Assembly (NCBI GenBank): GCA_963667575.2
Contig: CAXXHY010000058.1
Location: 1 to 64,000, forward strand
Length of the DNA: 64,000 nt
Direction: 5' to 3'
Source of the DNA: G963665495 sp963667575
GTDB lineage: Bacteria > Desulfobacterota > Desulfovibrionia > Desulfovibrionales > Desulfovibrionaceae
Shown: positions 45,817 through 55,094 of the stretch, in pieces
Position numbering within the stretch: the stretch's first letter is position 1
How the letters are laid out: each line of letters begins with the position of its first letter
Made by a program: the position numbers and the translations under genes
Notes under the pieces: model-generated
What the model was told of the DNA's origin: nothing
The model's input: only the letters and a program-made list of their open reading frames with translations
Database searches by the model: none

Positions 45817-48015
45817 ATGGCTGAATCTCTCCGTCCGCAGCAGTTGGCAGATGATACGTTGCAACCCGATTCAGATGCCTATTTGCGCACTCTGATGAAT
45901 GCAATTCCCGACCTGGTATGGCTCAAAGATCCTCAGGGCATCTTCAGATCCTGCAATACGGCTTTCGAGCAGTTTTTCGGGACTACGGAAGACCAGATAA
46001 TCGGTAAAAGCGATTATGATTTTGTGGATAAGCAGCAGGCTGATGTCTTCAGGGAAAACGATCTGAAGGTACTGTCTTCGGAAAGTCACAGCATCAATGA
46101 GGAATGGATCATCAATCCGGTGAGCGGAGCCAGAATATTCGCGGAAACCAAAAAAACAGCCATTCGTGACAACAGGGGACGTCTGGTGGGCGTGCTTGGA
46201 GTCGCCAGAGACATAACCGCCAGAAAGCAGGCCGAGGAAAATCTGGAAAAACGGCTTGCCTCCCTGACCAGCCCGCTGAACGGCGAAACCGATGTCGCCT
46301 TTGAAGAACTGCTCGACCTTCCAAGAATCCAGAGATTGCAGGACCAGTTTGCCCAAGCCACGGGCGTGGCCTCCATAATTACCCGTGCGGACGGATCGCC
46401 CATCACAAAGCCGAGCAACTTCTGCCGCCTGTGCGACAGTATCCGTAAAAATGAAAAAGGCTGCGCCAACTGTTATCGTTCTGATGCCGTCATCGGTAAA
46501 CTGAATCTGGACGGGCCCGTGGTGCAGCAGTGCATGAGCGGCGGATTGTGGGATGCCGGAGCCGGAATCTCCGTGGGGGGGCGTCATGTGGCCAACTGGC
46601 TCATCGGGCAGATTCGGGATGAAACCCAGTCTGAACAGGTCATTCGAGACTACGCACGGGAGATAGGCATTGATGAGGAAGAGGCTGTGGCAGCCTTCCT
46701 TGAAGTGCCCTCCATGAAGCGGGAACGCTTCCAGGATGTGGCCAACGTGTTGTTCACCCTGGCCAAGCTCCTTTCTGAAATCGCCTACCGCAACGTACAG
46801 CAGGCCAGGTTCATTGCCGAACTCAAACAAACGGAAACGGAACTGGCCCAAACCCGTAATTATCTCTCCAACATCATCAACTCCATGCCTTCGGTGCTGG
46901 TTGGAGTCAATCCGCAGGGCGTGGTGACGCAGTGGAACATTGAAGCCGAGCGGGCCAGCCAGGTGTCTTCCAAAGATGCCATCGGCCAGCCTCTGGAAAA
47001 GGTTTTTCCGCGCCTTGCCCAGGAGATGCAACGCGTACGGGATGCCATGCGTACGCGCACGGTTTGTTCGGATTCTCTGCAGCACCGCACCGAAAACGGC
47101 GATACGCGTCATGAGGATGTGACCATCTATCCGCTCATCGCCAACGGCATCAATGGAGCGGTGATCCGAATCGATGACGTGACCGACCGCATCAGCCTGG
47201 AACAAATGATGGTGCAGTCCGAAAAAATGCTCTCCGTGGGAGGGCTGGCCGCCGGCATGGCCCATGAGATCAACAATCCGCTGGCCGGCATTCTGGGCTA
47301 TGCGCACAACATCGATAAGCGGATTTTCGGGGATTTGAAAAAAAACGCGGTGGTGGCCGAGGAATGCGGCATCTCTCTCGAAAGCGTTCGTGAATACCTG
47401 CGACGCAGGGAAATTCCCAAAATGCTCGCTGGAATTCGCGAGTCGGGCAATCGCGCCGCGACCATCGTGTCCAACATGCTCAGTTTCAGCCGCAAAACCG
47501 AAAGAAAACACGATGACCACGATCTTGCCGGATTGCTGGACAAGACACTGGAACTTGTCGCCAATGATTACGACATGAAGAAGTTCTACGACTTTCGCAA
47601 AATCGAAATCGTCCGGGAATACGATCCGCAGATGCCCCCCATCTATTGCGACGGCAACGAAATGCAGCAGGTCTTTCTGAATCTGCTCAAAAACGGCGCC
47701 GAGGCCATGATGGAAAAGACCTACAAAGCCGAACGTCCGCGCCTGATCTGCCGGCTGCACCGTACGGATACCATGGCCGTGGTGGAAATCGAGGACAACG
47801 GTCCGGGCCTGAGCGAAACCCTTCGCAAACGAATTTTCGAGCCCTTTTTCACCACCAAGGAGGTCGGCAAGGGAACCGGCCTTGGCCTGTCCGTGTCCTA
47901 TTTCATCGTGACCGATCAGCATCAGGGCTGTATGGAAGTGGACTCGGCCCAGGGCAAATGGACGCGGTTCACCATTATGCTGCCGTTGCTAAAGGATACG
48001 TGCCATGACCCATGA
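45817..48015 (+). CDS. PAS-PocR-PAS sensor histidine kinase
   Basis: 732 residues, no membrane helix. A PAS domain (L-R-T-L-M-N-A-I-P-D-L-V-W-L-K-D, residues 24-140), a PocR sensory domain (from L-D-L-P-R-I-Q-R-L-Q-D-Q-F near 167, with cysteines C-R-L-C-D, C-A-N-C and Q-C-M-S-G-G-L), a second PAS (about 345-465), HisKA (H-E-I-N-N-P-L-A-G-I-L near 485) and HATPase (N-L-L-K-N-G-A-E-A-M; G-K-G-T-G-L-G-L-S). The PocR domain is thought to bind small hydrocarbon derivatives and in Salmonella senses propanediol. Its four to five cysteines here could instead bind a metal or cluster. The next gene, a receiver, overlaps by 11 bases. Confidence 0.9.
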   Translation: MAESLRPQQLADDTLQPDSDAYLRTLMNAIPDLVWLKDPQGIFRSCNTAFEQFFGTTEDQIIGKSDYDFVDKQQADVFRENDLKVLSSESHSINEEWIINPVSGARIFAETKKTAIRDNRGRLVGVLGVARDITARKQAEENLEKRLASLTSPLNGETDVAFEELLDLPRIQRLQDQFAQATGVASIITRADGSPITKPSNFCRLCDSIRKNEKGCANCYRSDAVIGKLNLDGPVVQQCMSGGLWDAGAGISVGGRHVANWLIGQIRDETQSEQVIRDYAREIGIDEEEAVAAFLEVPSMKRERFQDVANVLFTLAKLLSEIAYRNVQQARFIAELKQTETELAQTRNYLSNIINSMPSVLVGVNPQGVVTQWNIEAERASQVSSKDAIGQPLEKVFPRLAQEMQRVRDAMRTRTVCSDSLQHRTENGDTRHEDVTIYPLIANGINGAVIRIDDVTDRISLEQMMVQSEKMLSVGGLAAGMAHEINNPLAGILGYAHNIDKRIFGDLKKNAVVAEECGISLESVREYLRRREIPKMLAGIRESGNRAATIVSNMLSFSRKTERKHDDHDLAGLLDKTLELVANDYDMKKFYDFRKIEIVREYDPQMPPIYCDGNEMQQVFLNLLKNGAEAMMEKTYKAERPRLICRLHRTDTMAVVEIEDNGPGLSETLRKRIFEPFFTTKEVGKGTGLGLSVSYFIVTDQHQGCMEVDSAQGKWTRFTIMLPLLKDTCHDP

Positions 48016-48373
48016 GATCCTGATTCTCGACGACGATATTCCCGTCAGGGACAGCCTGGCCATCTGCATCGAAGATGAAGGCTTTGATGTGGCCCAGGTG
48101 GCGAGCGCCGAGGAAGCGTTGCAATACTTGGAGCAACACCGGGCCGAACTGGTGATTGTGGATCTGCGGCTTCCCGGTATGGATGGCCAGGGCTTCATCA
48201 ACACAGCCAGGGAACGCTGGAAACTCCTCAAATTCATCGTGTATACCGGATCGCCCGAATATCGCATCCCCGCGGAGATGCTCCGGGACGCCAACCTATC
48301 CGACACCATCTTTCTCAAACCACTGTCGGACTTTGATCCGCTTATCAACGAAATCCGGCGGATGCTGGACTGA
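48005..48373 (+). CDS. Single-domain response regulator
   Basis: 122 residues, a CheY-like receiver only. Acidic pocket D-D-D near residues 10-12, phospho-acceptor aspartate in V-I-V-D-L-R-L-P-G-M-D-G near 54, and the conserved lysine in F-L-K-P-L-S near 105. It has no output domain, so it either acts by protein contact or hands the phosphate on. The ATG at 48005 lies inside the end of the kinase gene, so the two are coupled and surely work as a pair. Confidence 0.92.
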   Translation: MTHEILILDDDIPVRDSLAICIEDEGFDVAQVASAEEALQYLEQHRAELVIVDLRLPGMDGQGFINTARERWKLLKFIVYTGSPEYRIPAEMLRDANLSDTIFLKPLSDFDPLINEIRRMLD

Positions 48374-48420
48374 ATCCGTCCCTTTGCCCTGGAGTGCAAT
48401 CCGAGGGGAGCGGAGAGGAA

Positions 48421-48441
48421 AAGGCCGCAACCCGCGGCCTT
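48421..48441. terminator. Hairpin between convergent transcripts
   Basis: AAGGCCGC and GCGGCCTT around a short loop, between the receiver gene and the convergent fmdE-like gene. Weak T tract. Confidence 0.45.
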
Positions 48442-48483
48442 GCGCGGAGGACAGTGCGTTTTGGCAGCAGGTTGCGGCAGGGA

Positions 48484-49095
48484 TCAGATCTTTTGTTCAA
48501 CCTTGTTGAAGCAGGGGATGCAGAGGGTTTTGCCTCCCATCCGGCGCGTACGGGATTCCATGGTGGTTTCTCCGCAGGCTTCGCAGACCAGGCTTTCCAG
48601 AATGCGGGCACGGCTGGGCGCCAGGCCGGGCTGCCGGTCCACATGAAACATGTCGTTCAGATCGGCATCCATGATGCGCTGCTGCAATAGCGTACGCAGT
48701 TCCTGGTTGCGTTTTTTGTCTTCTTCAGTGGCCGTACCGGCCAGGGTGCGTCCCATGATCCGTCCTATCTCATCGTCCAGTCCGCCCCGGACTTCCTGAT
48801 TCAGCAGTGCGCGAAAGCCGGTGTTGTTCTTGCGGCTGAAAAAGGAAAAAGCCATCTTGCCGTAATCCCGGTGGATCAGGTTGCCTTTTCCATAGGTGCA
48901 GCCGGTGAGAAACTGGATGGCGTCCACGCCGCACATGTCGGTTTCCACCACTGCCACCAGGTCTGCTTCGTCATTGTGTCCGAGTTCCTGCAGAGCCAGT
49001 TCGGACGCCCGGATGCCGATGTAGAGGCCGGGGCAGGTATGGCCGTGGAAGGCCACGACCTGTTTCAGTGTATCTTCAGAGAGGTTGCAGGGCAT
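48484..49095 (-). CDS. FmdE-family protein with C-terminal zinc ribbon
   Basis: 203 residues. The FmdE domain is clear: F-H-G-H-T-C-P-G-L-Y-I-G near residue 15 and C-G-V-D-A-I-Q-F-L-T-G-C-T-Y-G-K-G-N near 52, followed by K-M-A-F-S-F. The C-terminal 35 residues are a zinc ribbon with C-E-A-C-G and later C-I-P-C-F. FmdE was named from tungsten/molybdenum formylmethanofuran dehydrogenase operons, but the domain is now seen as a general metal- or cofactor-binding module. The gene overlaps the ABC ATPase gene by 31 bases, so it is the fourth gene of an importer operon and may receive the imported metal or cofactor. Confidence 0.9.
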   Translation of the reverse strand: MPCNLSEDTLKQVVAFHGHTCPGLYIGIRASELALQELGHNDEADLVAVVETDMCGVDAIQFLTGCTYGKGNLIHRDYGKMAFSFFSRKNNTGFRALLNQEVRGGLDDEIGRIMGRTLAGTATEEDKKRNQELRTLLQQRIMDADLNDMFHVDRQPGLAPSRARILESLVCEACGETTMESRTRRMGGKTLCIPCFNKVEQKI

Positions 49096-49880
49096 GCGTT
49101 CTCCTTTGGCAAGGGGGTTGCCGGGCCGTCCAGGGGAATGACCACCGGGCAGCCGTTGCAGTAATGTATTTCCACGGGCAAGCCGTAGACTTCTTGAACA
49201 ATATCTTCCGTAATGTCGGCGGGTTTGCCCCAGGCATGGATGGCTCCCTGCTTGAGAAACAGAAAGCTGTCCGCATAGCGCAGCGCCGCGTTGATGTCGT
49301 GCATGGTCATGACCGCGGCCAGTCCGTGGGCGTCCACCACGCTGCGGATCATGCGCAAGATGGCCACCTGGTTTTTCAGGTCCAGCGAACTGGTGGGTTC
49401 GTCCAGCAGCATCAGGTCGGGTTCCTGCACCAGAGTCCGGGCCACGGCCACCTTTTGCAGTTCTCCGCCGGAGAGTTCGTCTATGAAGCGCAGGGCCAGG
49501 CCATCCAGTTCGAGCTGCCGGATCACCGTGTCCACAAGCTGCAGATCCTTGCTGCTCACTCGCCAGCGAATGTGCGGTTTGCGTCCCATGAGCACGGCGT
49601 CGTAAACCGTGAGTTTGGCGGTCTCCGTACGCTGTGCCACATAGCCGATGTGTTGGGCGATTTCATTGCTGCGCATCTGCAGCACGTTGCGGTCGGCCAC
49701 CAGGATTTCGCCCTTGTTGGGGCGGTGGATGGCGTTGATGCATTTGAGCAGGGTTGTCTTGCCCACGCCGTTGGGTCCCAGAATGGCCAGCAGTTCGCCG
49801 GCCCGGACCGAGCAGCTGACCTGCCGCAGCACCGGGGTGCTGTTGTATTTGAAAGCCAGGCCGTTGATATCCAGAAGCAT
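49065..49880 (-). CDS. FecCD-type ABC importer ATPase
   Basis: 271 residues. Walker A G-P-N-G-V-G-K-T-T-L near residue 35, signature L-S-G-G-E-L-Q-K-V near 138, Walker B L-M-L-L-D-E-P-T-S near 160, and H-switch M-T-M-H-D near 192. It belongs to the BtuD/FepC/FhuC group that powers uptake of corrinoids, iron chelates or haem. The C-terminus (I-H-Y-C-N-G-C-P-V-V-I-P) carries two cysteines, as in ATPases linked to FmdE genes. It follows the permease by one base and overlaps the FmdE gene. Confidence 0.93.
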   Translation of the reverse strand: MLLDINGLAFKYNSTPVLRQVSCSVRAGELLAILGPNGVGKTTLLKCINAIHRPNKGEILVADRNVLQMRSNEIAQHIGYVAQRTETAKLTVYDAVLMGRKPHIRWRVSSKDLQLVDTVIRQLELDGLALRFIDELSGGELQKVAVARTLVQEPDLMLLDEPTSSLDLKNQVAILRMIRSVVDAHGLAAVMTMHDINAALRYADSFLFLKQGAIHAWGKPADITEDIVQEVYGLPVEIHYCNGCPVVIPLDGPATPLPKENACPATSLKIH

Positions 49881-49881
49881 C

Positions 49882-50946
49882 TCAGCGCCTCCGTATGATG
49901 AGATAAATGAATACCGGCGCGCCCAGGAACGCGGTGAGGACGGAAACCGGCAGGACGTGCGGCGCGAGCATCAGTCGCGCGGCCGTATCCGACAGCAGCA
50001 GAAGCAGCGCTCCGCAGACAATGGTGGCGGGCAGCAGAAAGCGGTGGTCCGCTCCGATGACCCGGCGTACCATGTGCGGAACAACCAGCCCCACAAAGCC
50101 GATGTTTCCCAGAAAAGCGATGATGGAAGCCGTGAGCAGCGAGGAAATGAACATGCCGAGCATACGCTTGTATTCGACCCGCACGCCCAGGCCTTTGGCG
50201 GTTTCGTCGCCCGCGTCCATGGCGTTGTAGTTCCAGCCGTTGGCAATGAAATAGATGCAGCAGCAGAGCGTGACCACGCTCAGGAACCCCAGTTCGCTCC
50301 AGGAAGCACGGGCCGTGTCCCCGAAGGTCCAGAAGACAATGGCCGCCAGCTGCACGTCGTCGGCGAAAAACTGCAGAAACATGGTCCCGGCCGTGGCCAG
50401 GGCGCCCAGGGCAACACCTGTGAGCACCATGATTTCCGGCGTGGCGCCCCGGATACGGGAAACCAGAATGATCACCCCTGCCGCAAGCAGGCTGAAAAAG
50501 AATGCCGAGCCGGTTGTCACGTAGGGATTGGTGATGGTGATGGCGCCCACATTGGACGAGGTCATCAGTCCGCCGCCCAGTATCATCACGGAAAAGGCCG
50601 CGCCAAAGGCTGCCGCATGGGAGATGCCCAGTGTAAAGGGCGAGGCCAGGGGGTTGCGCAGTATGGACTGCATGGCAGCCCCGGAAATGGCCAGCCCAGC
50701 ACCCGCCACTATGGCGGCCAGGGCCTGGGGCAGGCGGATGTTCCAGACGATCATGTCCACGCGTTTGGAAACTGCCTGGCCAAGCAGGCTGGCGGCCACA
50801 TCCCCCACGGGAATATTGGCCGCACCAAGGGATATGGAGAGCACCAGGCCCGCGCCGAGCAGTAAAAAACCGGCCAGCAGCGCCAGCCGTTTGAAGCGCA
50901 GATACCCCTGGTATTCGTGCGCGAATTCGCTTGTTATGTCAGTCAT
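49882..50946 (-). CDS. FecCD-type ABC importer permease
   Basis: 354 residues with ten helices. Family landmarks: L-G-A-A-N-I-P-V-G-D-V near residue 40, R-L-P-Q-A-L-A-A-I-V-A-G-A near 70, G-A-A-M-Q-S-I-L-R-N-P-L-A near 88, and V-G-L-V-V-P-H-M-V-R near 285, the loop that couples to the ATPase. It forms the channel dimer of a type II importer. It sits between the binding-protein gene (16 bases) and the ATPase gene (1 base). Confidence 0.93.
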   Translation of the reverse strand: MTDITSEFAHEYQGYLRFKRLALLAGFLLLGAGLVLSISLGAANIPVGDVAASLLGQAVSKRVDMIVWNIRLPQALAAIVAGAGLAISGAAMQSILRNPLASPFTLGISHAAAFGAAFSVMILGGGLMTSSNVGAITITNPYVTTGSAFFFSLLAAGVIILVSRIRGATPEIMVLTGVALGALATAGTMFLQFFADDVQLAAIVFWTFGDTARASWSELGFLSVVTLCCCIYFIANGWNYNAMDAGDETAKGLGVRVEYKRMLGMFISSLLTASIIAFLGNIGFVGLVVPHMVRRVIGADHRFLLPATIVCGALLLLLSDTAARLMLAPHVLPVSVLTAFLGAPVFIYLIIRRR

Positions 50947-50962
50947 ACGTACCCAGCTGCTT

Positions 50963-52078
50963 CTACTTCATGGGGAGCGGCTGAAAGGCCAGTCCCTGGA
51001 ACAGCTCGTTCATTTTGCCGAATACCGGTTTGTCCACGAGAAAGCTGTAGATCGCGTCAGCTTTGGCCGCAGGATCCACATCAGCGAAGTGCTCGGGATA
51101 GAGCAATTTGCCTATGAAATAAGCGTCCGCCAGGATGGAGCCGTAGTTTTTGGTGTACCAGTTGTAGGGCAGCAATCCGTACACTTTGCCGTTTTTCACC
51201 GCGCTCAGGCTTTGGTAGGACGGATCGGTGCGCAGTTCGTGCAGGCCTCCGGCCTGTTCGCCCAATTGCAGTGTGGCCAGATCCAGGAACAGGTAGTCGG
51301 GATTCCAGGCCACGATTTTTTCTTTGGCAATGTCGCTCTGGCGCAATTCCTTTTTGGACATGGCCGGGTCGTAGGCCAGGTTTTTGGCGTTGACGAACTG
51401 AAAAGGCGGATAGGTGGGCTCCGTGGATTGAAAACCATGGGGCCCTTTGAAAGCCACTCCGCCGAGAAAGACGGTGGGGCGCTTGTCTTCTGGAATATCA
51501 GCGGTCCGCTTCTTGAGGTCTGAAATCTGCTCGTCGAAAAAGCCGATGACCTGTTCGCCCCGTTCCTTTTTGCCGATTATTTCCGCCATCAGGCGTAGTG
51601 ATTTGTAAAGTTGCGGTCTGAGTTTGCCCAGATCGCCGTAGTTGAGCGCGACAACCGGGATGCCGGTTTTTTCCTGCAGTTCGACAGGATCATAGCCCAT
51701 GCTGGAGGCATAGGTTTTGAAGATCACCTGGGGCTGGGGTTCGAGAGTCAAGATCAGTTCGGGATTGTCGAATCCGCGGAATTCACCGAACAGGGGTTTT
51801 TTCTTGAACTGCGGATTGGCCAGGGCATAGGGCCTTGCGTCAAAGCGCGAACGCCTGGTTTCAATGTCGTCCACACCGACAATCATGTCCTGTGCCTGGA
51901 GGTAGGTGAGCAACCGCAGGCAGCCGGGGCCCGAGCAGATGACCTTGTCCACCTGATCCGGGACTTCCACGTTTCTGCCAAGGGAATCGGTAACCGTACG
52001 TGCTGCCTGGCAGGGCACCGCCATTGCCAGAAAGAGCAGAAAAATGGGGAAGAATATGCAGCTTTTTTTGTGTTTCAT
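50963..52078 (-). CDS. Periplasmic binding protein of the FmdE-linked ABC importer
   Basis: 371 residues with a signal peptide (I-F-F-P-I-F-L-L-F-L-A-M-A-V-P-C-Q-A) and a PF01497-type fold: R-T-V-T-D-S-L-G-R-N-V-E-V-P near residue 27, V-I-C-S-G-P-G-C-L-R near 46. The S-G-P-G-C-L-R segment, with its cysteine, replaces the usual A-P-S or G-P-A loop and may point to a metal-containing ligand. Relatives bind iron chelates, haem or corrinoids; in this FmdE context tungstate or molybdate cofactors have also been suggested. The ligand is not decided by the sequence. It is first in the four-gene operon. Confidence 0.88.
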   Translation of the reverse strand: MKHKKSCIFFPIFLLFLAMAVPCQAARTVTDSLGRNVEVPDQVDKVICSGPGCLRLLTYLQAQDMIVGVDDIETRRSRFDARPYALANPQFKKKPLFGEFRGFDNPELILTLEPQPQVIFKTYASSMGYDPVELQEKTGIPVVALNYGDLGKLRPQLYKSLRLMAEIIGKKERGEQVIGFFDEQISDLKKRTADIPEDKRPTVFLGGVAFKGPHGFQSTEPTYPPFQFVNAKNLAYDPAMSKKELRQSDIAKEKIVAWNPDYLFLDLATLQLGEQAGGLHELRTDPSYQSLSAVKNGKVYGLLPYNWYTKNYGSILADAYFIGKLLYPEHFADVDPAAKADAIYSFLVDKPVFGKMNELFQGLAFQPLPMK

Positions 52079-52279
52079 GTCTCCTCCGTAGAAGTATTGC
52101 TGTTTTGTGTTACTAACTGGCTAAAGTATTGCTGTCAATGTGCAGTTATAGGTAAGTATTTGAATTTAGTGAGTCTGAAAGGTGGGATACGGAAAAAATA
52201 TCAGAACATTCGGTGTTGACAGGTCAATTGATATGGAGCTAGCATTGATGACATGTCATCAGTAATAGAAGGTATTAAA

Positions 52280-52594
52280 ATGGAAGGATTTCGTGTAACA
52301 TTTTTTACACAGCAAAGCCGCGAGCATCAGGGTAAATCTGTCGCGTGCTGGATTGTGGATGAGGCAAAGAAACTCGGTACCCGGGGTGCTACCCTGTTTA
52401 CCGGCAAGGCTGGATTCGGACACGATGGACGTTTTCATTCGAGCAATTTATTCGATTTGGAAGACCCTCCTCTTCAAGTAGTTCTGATTCTCACTCCCCA
52501 GGAATGCGACAAGCTGTTCGCCCGCATCGAAACTGAAAAACTTCGGGTGTTTTATACCAAGAGTTTAGTGGAATACGGAGTCACCTCCGAGTAA
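52280..52594 (+). CDS. DUF190 family protein
   Basis: About 104 residues. M-E-G-F-R-V-T-F-F-T-Q-Q-S-R-E-H-Q-G-K-S-V and L-G-T-R-G-A-T-L-F-T-G-K-A-G-F-G are the DUF190 hallmarks. The fold is related to PII regulators, and some members sit with fluoride or metal transport genes. The start at the ATG at 52280 has AGAAGG nine to twelve bases upstream; the open frame begins earlier, at 52253, without such a site. The next gene, a DUF554 membrane protein, is 142 bases away on the same strand. Confidence 0.88.
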   Translation: MEGFRVTFFTQQSREHQGKSVACWIVDEAKKLGTRGATLFTGKAGFGHDGRFHSSNLFDLEDPPLQVVLILTPQECDKLFARIETEKLRVFYTKSLVEYGVTSE

Positions 52595-52736
52595 CGGGTG
52601 GCGCTTGATCGTAAAGCCGTGCTTCACGCCATAAAGCCGGGCTGTCGCTTTGGACAGTCCTGGGTCTTGTGGCGCGTCGTTTCTGTAGTACAACACTAAA
52701 ATATAATGACGCGCTTAGCGTCTTGAAGGAATGTAA

Positions 52737-53450
52737 ATGATTGGTCCATTAGTCAATGGGGCCGCGTTGGTTGTTGGCAGCGTGGCCGGGGCACTTATTG
52801 GCCCGAAACTCAGCCAGAATTTCCGGATGCGCATGCCCATGGTCTTTGGTTGTGCCTCCATGGGGCTTGGCGTCGTCATGATCGTCAAGGTGGTTTACCT
52901 GGCTCCCGTTGTTCTGGCCCTTGTGCTGGGAGCGGTAATCGGTGAGCTGATTCAGCTGGAGACCGGGGTTCAAAAAGCCGCGAGCAAGGCCAGAGGGTGG
53001 ATTGAAAAAGTTGCCAAACCGTCCGGCGACTTGAGCCAGGCTGAATTTCTGGACAAATATGTGGCCCTGCTTGTGCTGTTCTGCATGAGTGGCACAGGCG
53101 TGTACGGTTCCATGACTGAAGGAATGACAGGGGATCCGACTTTGTTGCTGGTCAAGGCCATTATGGACCTGTTCACGGCACCCATTTTCGCTTCCACCAT
53201 GGGCTTGTCAGTGGGGTTGCTGGTTGTGCCGCAACTCCTCGTACAGGGAACGCTGTATCTTGTCTCATCCTGGATTCTGCCGCTGACCACACCTGCGATG
53301 CTGGCGGATTTTTCGGCCTGCGGCGGTCTGATCATGCTGGCAACGGGTTTCCGCATCTGCGGTATCAAACCCTTTCCAGTGGCCAACATGCTCCCGGCGC
53401 TGGTGCTGGTCATGCCCCTTTCCCATTTGTGGATCATGTTCATGAAATAG
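52737..53450 (+). CDS. DUF554 membrane protein
   Basis: 237 residues with seven predicted helices. The family start M-I-G-P-L-V-N-G-A-A-L-V-V-G-S is followed by a glycine-rich G-L-G-V-V-M-I-V-K and by F-C-M-S-G-T-G-V-Y-G-S-M-T-E-G near residue 118. DUF554 proteins are thought to be inner-membrane transporters or stress proteins; the substrate is unknown. AGGAATGTAA stands before the ATG at 52737. The gene is convergent with the second GT39 gene, only 3 bases apart. Confidence 0.9.
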   Translation: MIGPLVNGAALVVGSVAGALIGPKLSQNFRMRMPMVFGCASMGLGVVMIVKVVYLAPVVLALVLGAVIGELIQLETGVQKAASKARGWIEKVAKPSGDLSQAEFLDKYVALLVLFCMSGTGVYGSMTEGMTGDPTLLLVKAIMDLFTAPIFASTMGLSVGLLVVPQLLVQGTLYLVSSWILPLTTPAMLADFSACGGLIMLATGFRICGIKPFPVANMLPALVLVMPLSHLWIMFMK

Positions 53451-53453
53451 GTC

Positions 53454-55094
53454 TTACTCCGGACGGTACAACCGTTGCGGCGGATTGTACATTTGGCGAA
53501 TAAACTGCTGGCGCGACAGATAGTAGCGGTCCAGCAGCCGCCCATGGTCCGCATGGGGAGCGTACGCGGGGGACAGAATCTCGTAGATGTCCAGCAGCGC
53601 CTTGTAGTGGCGCGTGTAGAGCGGATCCAGCTTGTTGTCCGTCGTACGCAGTAGATCCGTAAAAATGGTCTGCAGAATTGCCAGGCCGGTTCCCTGGTAG
53701 CGAATGATCTGTGTCCCGCCTATGAAATGCTGCGGCTGGTCCGTCTTGATGCGCCAGTCGTGAAAGCGCGCGTAGCCTTTCCAGTTGGAGGTAACCAGAA
53801 ACACCGTACGCTGTTTCGGGTTTTCCAGGTCCTTGTGCAACACGTCGCGATACAGCTCGCGTACGGTATGTACGGGGAGGTACGGCCGCAGCTGCATGCC
53901 GGTCGAGTCCATTTCCAGCACATCGGGCGTGGCGTTCTTGGCCTGTTCTTGAATGTAGGCCGCCACTTTCCTGACCGGAAGTTCGCGGGACATGTCGTAG
54001 AATTCCATCATACGCGGCCATACGGCCACAGCCACCAGCAGCACGCCTGAGCAAAGGGCCAGGGTTTTGCGTTTGTCCGTCGCGGCCATTGCTGCGGCAA
54101 TGCTCTGCAGACCCGCGGCCATGAGGATCAGAGCCAGGGGCAGAATGTAGAGCAGAATCCGCGAAAGCGCCCAGGGAAAGCAGGAAAAGCCCGCCAGGGA
54201 TGCGAACAGCATGGACAGGGGAATGGCCAGTGCCAGGCGCGCAAGAACGGCATTGCCGCGAAAAGCCAGGCGCAGCCCGGCTCCCAGCAGAACAAGGGAC
54301 GGCAGAATTCCGTACCAGGCGCCGAAAAAGTCCGCGCAGAGCTGCGGCAGGTAGTCCACGGCCGTGGGCGCCGTGAAGGACCACTCCGTACGGTAGGCCT
54401 GAATGGGCTCCCACAGGCGCGCGTAGCAGACCAGCAATCCGGCCAGGGCCACGGTAGCGGGCAGCACCAGGGTCACGCAGAATTTTTTCAGGTCCCGCTG
54501 CTTGTCGGCCAGGAGGTCGTAGAGGGCCATGAGCACGACATAGGCGGCCAGATACGAACTGTTGGGCTGAAAAAACAGCATGCAGAATATGGCCGTACTG
54601 CAGAGCACTCCCCGTGCGATGGTGGGACGTTCGCGCCAGCGCAGGTAGGAAAGCAGGAGCAGCAGGGCGAAAAAGACCATCAGCGAATAGGAGCGGATGA
54701 TCACGCTGTAATAGACCAGGAAGGGGTTTGCGGCCACCAGCGCGGCCGCGGCCAGGGCGCCGGGGGCGTCCAGGGCTTTTCTTGCCAGGGCGTAGGTCAG
54801 CGGTATGGTGCCCAGTCCGGCGGTAAGCGGCAGCAGAAGCAGCGTGGGATCATTGGTTCCGAACAGACCGGTGAGAAATTTCAGAACCACCAGAAAGTAG
54901 TTCATGGTCAGCCACATCTGCACATGGGAAAGCAGGTAGCCGTAATCCATACGGATGAACAGCAGCGTGCCGATTTCGTCGTTGTGATAGGAACGGCCCA
55001 GCTGGTAGTGCAGCCGGAGCAGCAGCCCCAGAATGGTGAGAGCGGCAAGGGCCCAGAGGGCGCGTTGTTTGGAGCTGGCTGGGAGTTTTATCAT
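53454..55094 (-). CDS. GT39-type membrane glycosyltransferase
   Basis: 546 residues with about twelve helices. The first periplasmic loop has the acidic motif S-Y-H-N-D-E-I-G-T-L near residue 36, the GT-C catalytic position, and W-L-T-M-N-Y-F-L near 62 replaces the usual H-P-P-L-Y. Its second half, from R-M-M-E-F-Y-D-M-S-R-E-L, is a periplasmic soluble domain. It presumably moves a sugar from a lipid carrier to a surface molecule. The stop lies 3 bases from that of the convergent DUF554 gene, with no terminator between them. Confidence 0.83.
   Translation of the reverse strand: MIKLPASSKQRALWALAALTILGLLLRLHYQLGRSYHNDEIGTLLFIRMDYGYLLSHVQMWLTMNYFLVVLKFLTGLFGTNDPTLLLLPLTAGLGTIPLTYALARKALDAPGALAAAALVAANPFLVYYSVIIRSYSLMVFFALLLLLSYLRWRERPTIARGVLCSTAIFCMLFFQPNSSYLAAYVVLMALYDLLADKQRDLKKFCVTLVLPATVALAGLLVCYARLWEPIQAYRTEWSFTAPTAVDYLPQLCADFFGAWYGILPSLVLLGAGLRLAFRGNAVLARLALAIPLSMLFASLAGFSCFPWALSRILLYILPLALILMAAGLQSIAAAMAATDKRKTLALCSGVLLVAVAVWPRMMEFYDMSRELPVRKVAAYIQEQAKNATPDVLEMDSTGMQLRPYLPVHTVRELYRDVLHKDLENPKQRTVFLVTSNWKGYARFHDWRIKTDQPQHFIGGTQIIRYQGTGLAILQTIFTDLLRTTDNKLDPLYTRHYKALLDIYEILSPAYAPHADHGRLLDRYYLSRQQFIRQMYNPPQRLYRPE

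Noticed and set aside
45871..47922. 683-codon minus-strand frame opposite the PocR kinase
   Set aside because: Antisense shadow; the plus strand has PAS, PocR, HisKA and HATPase motifs.
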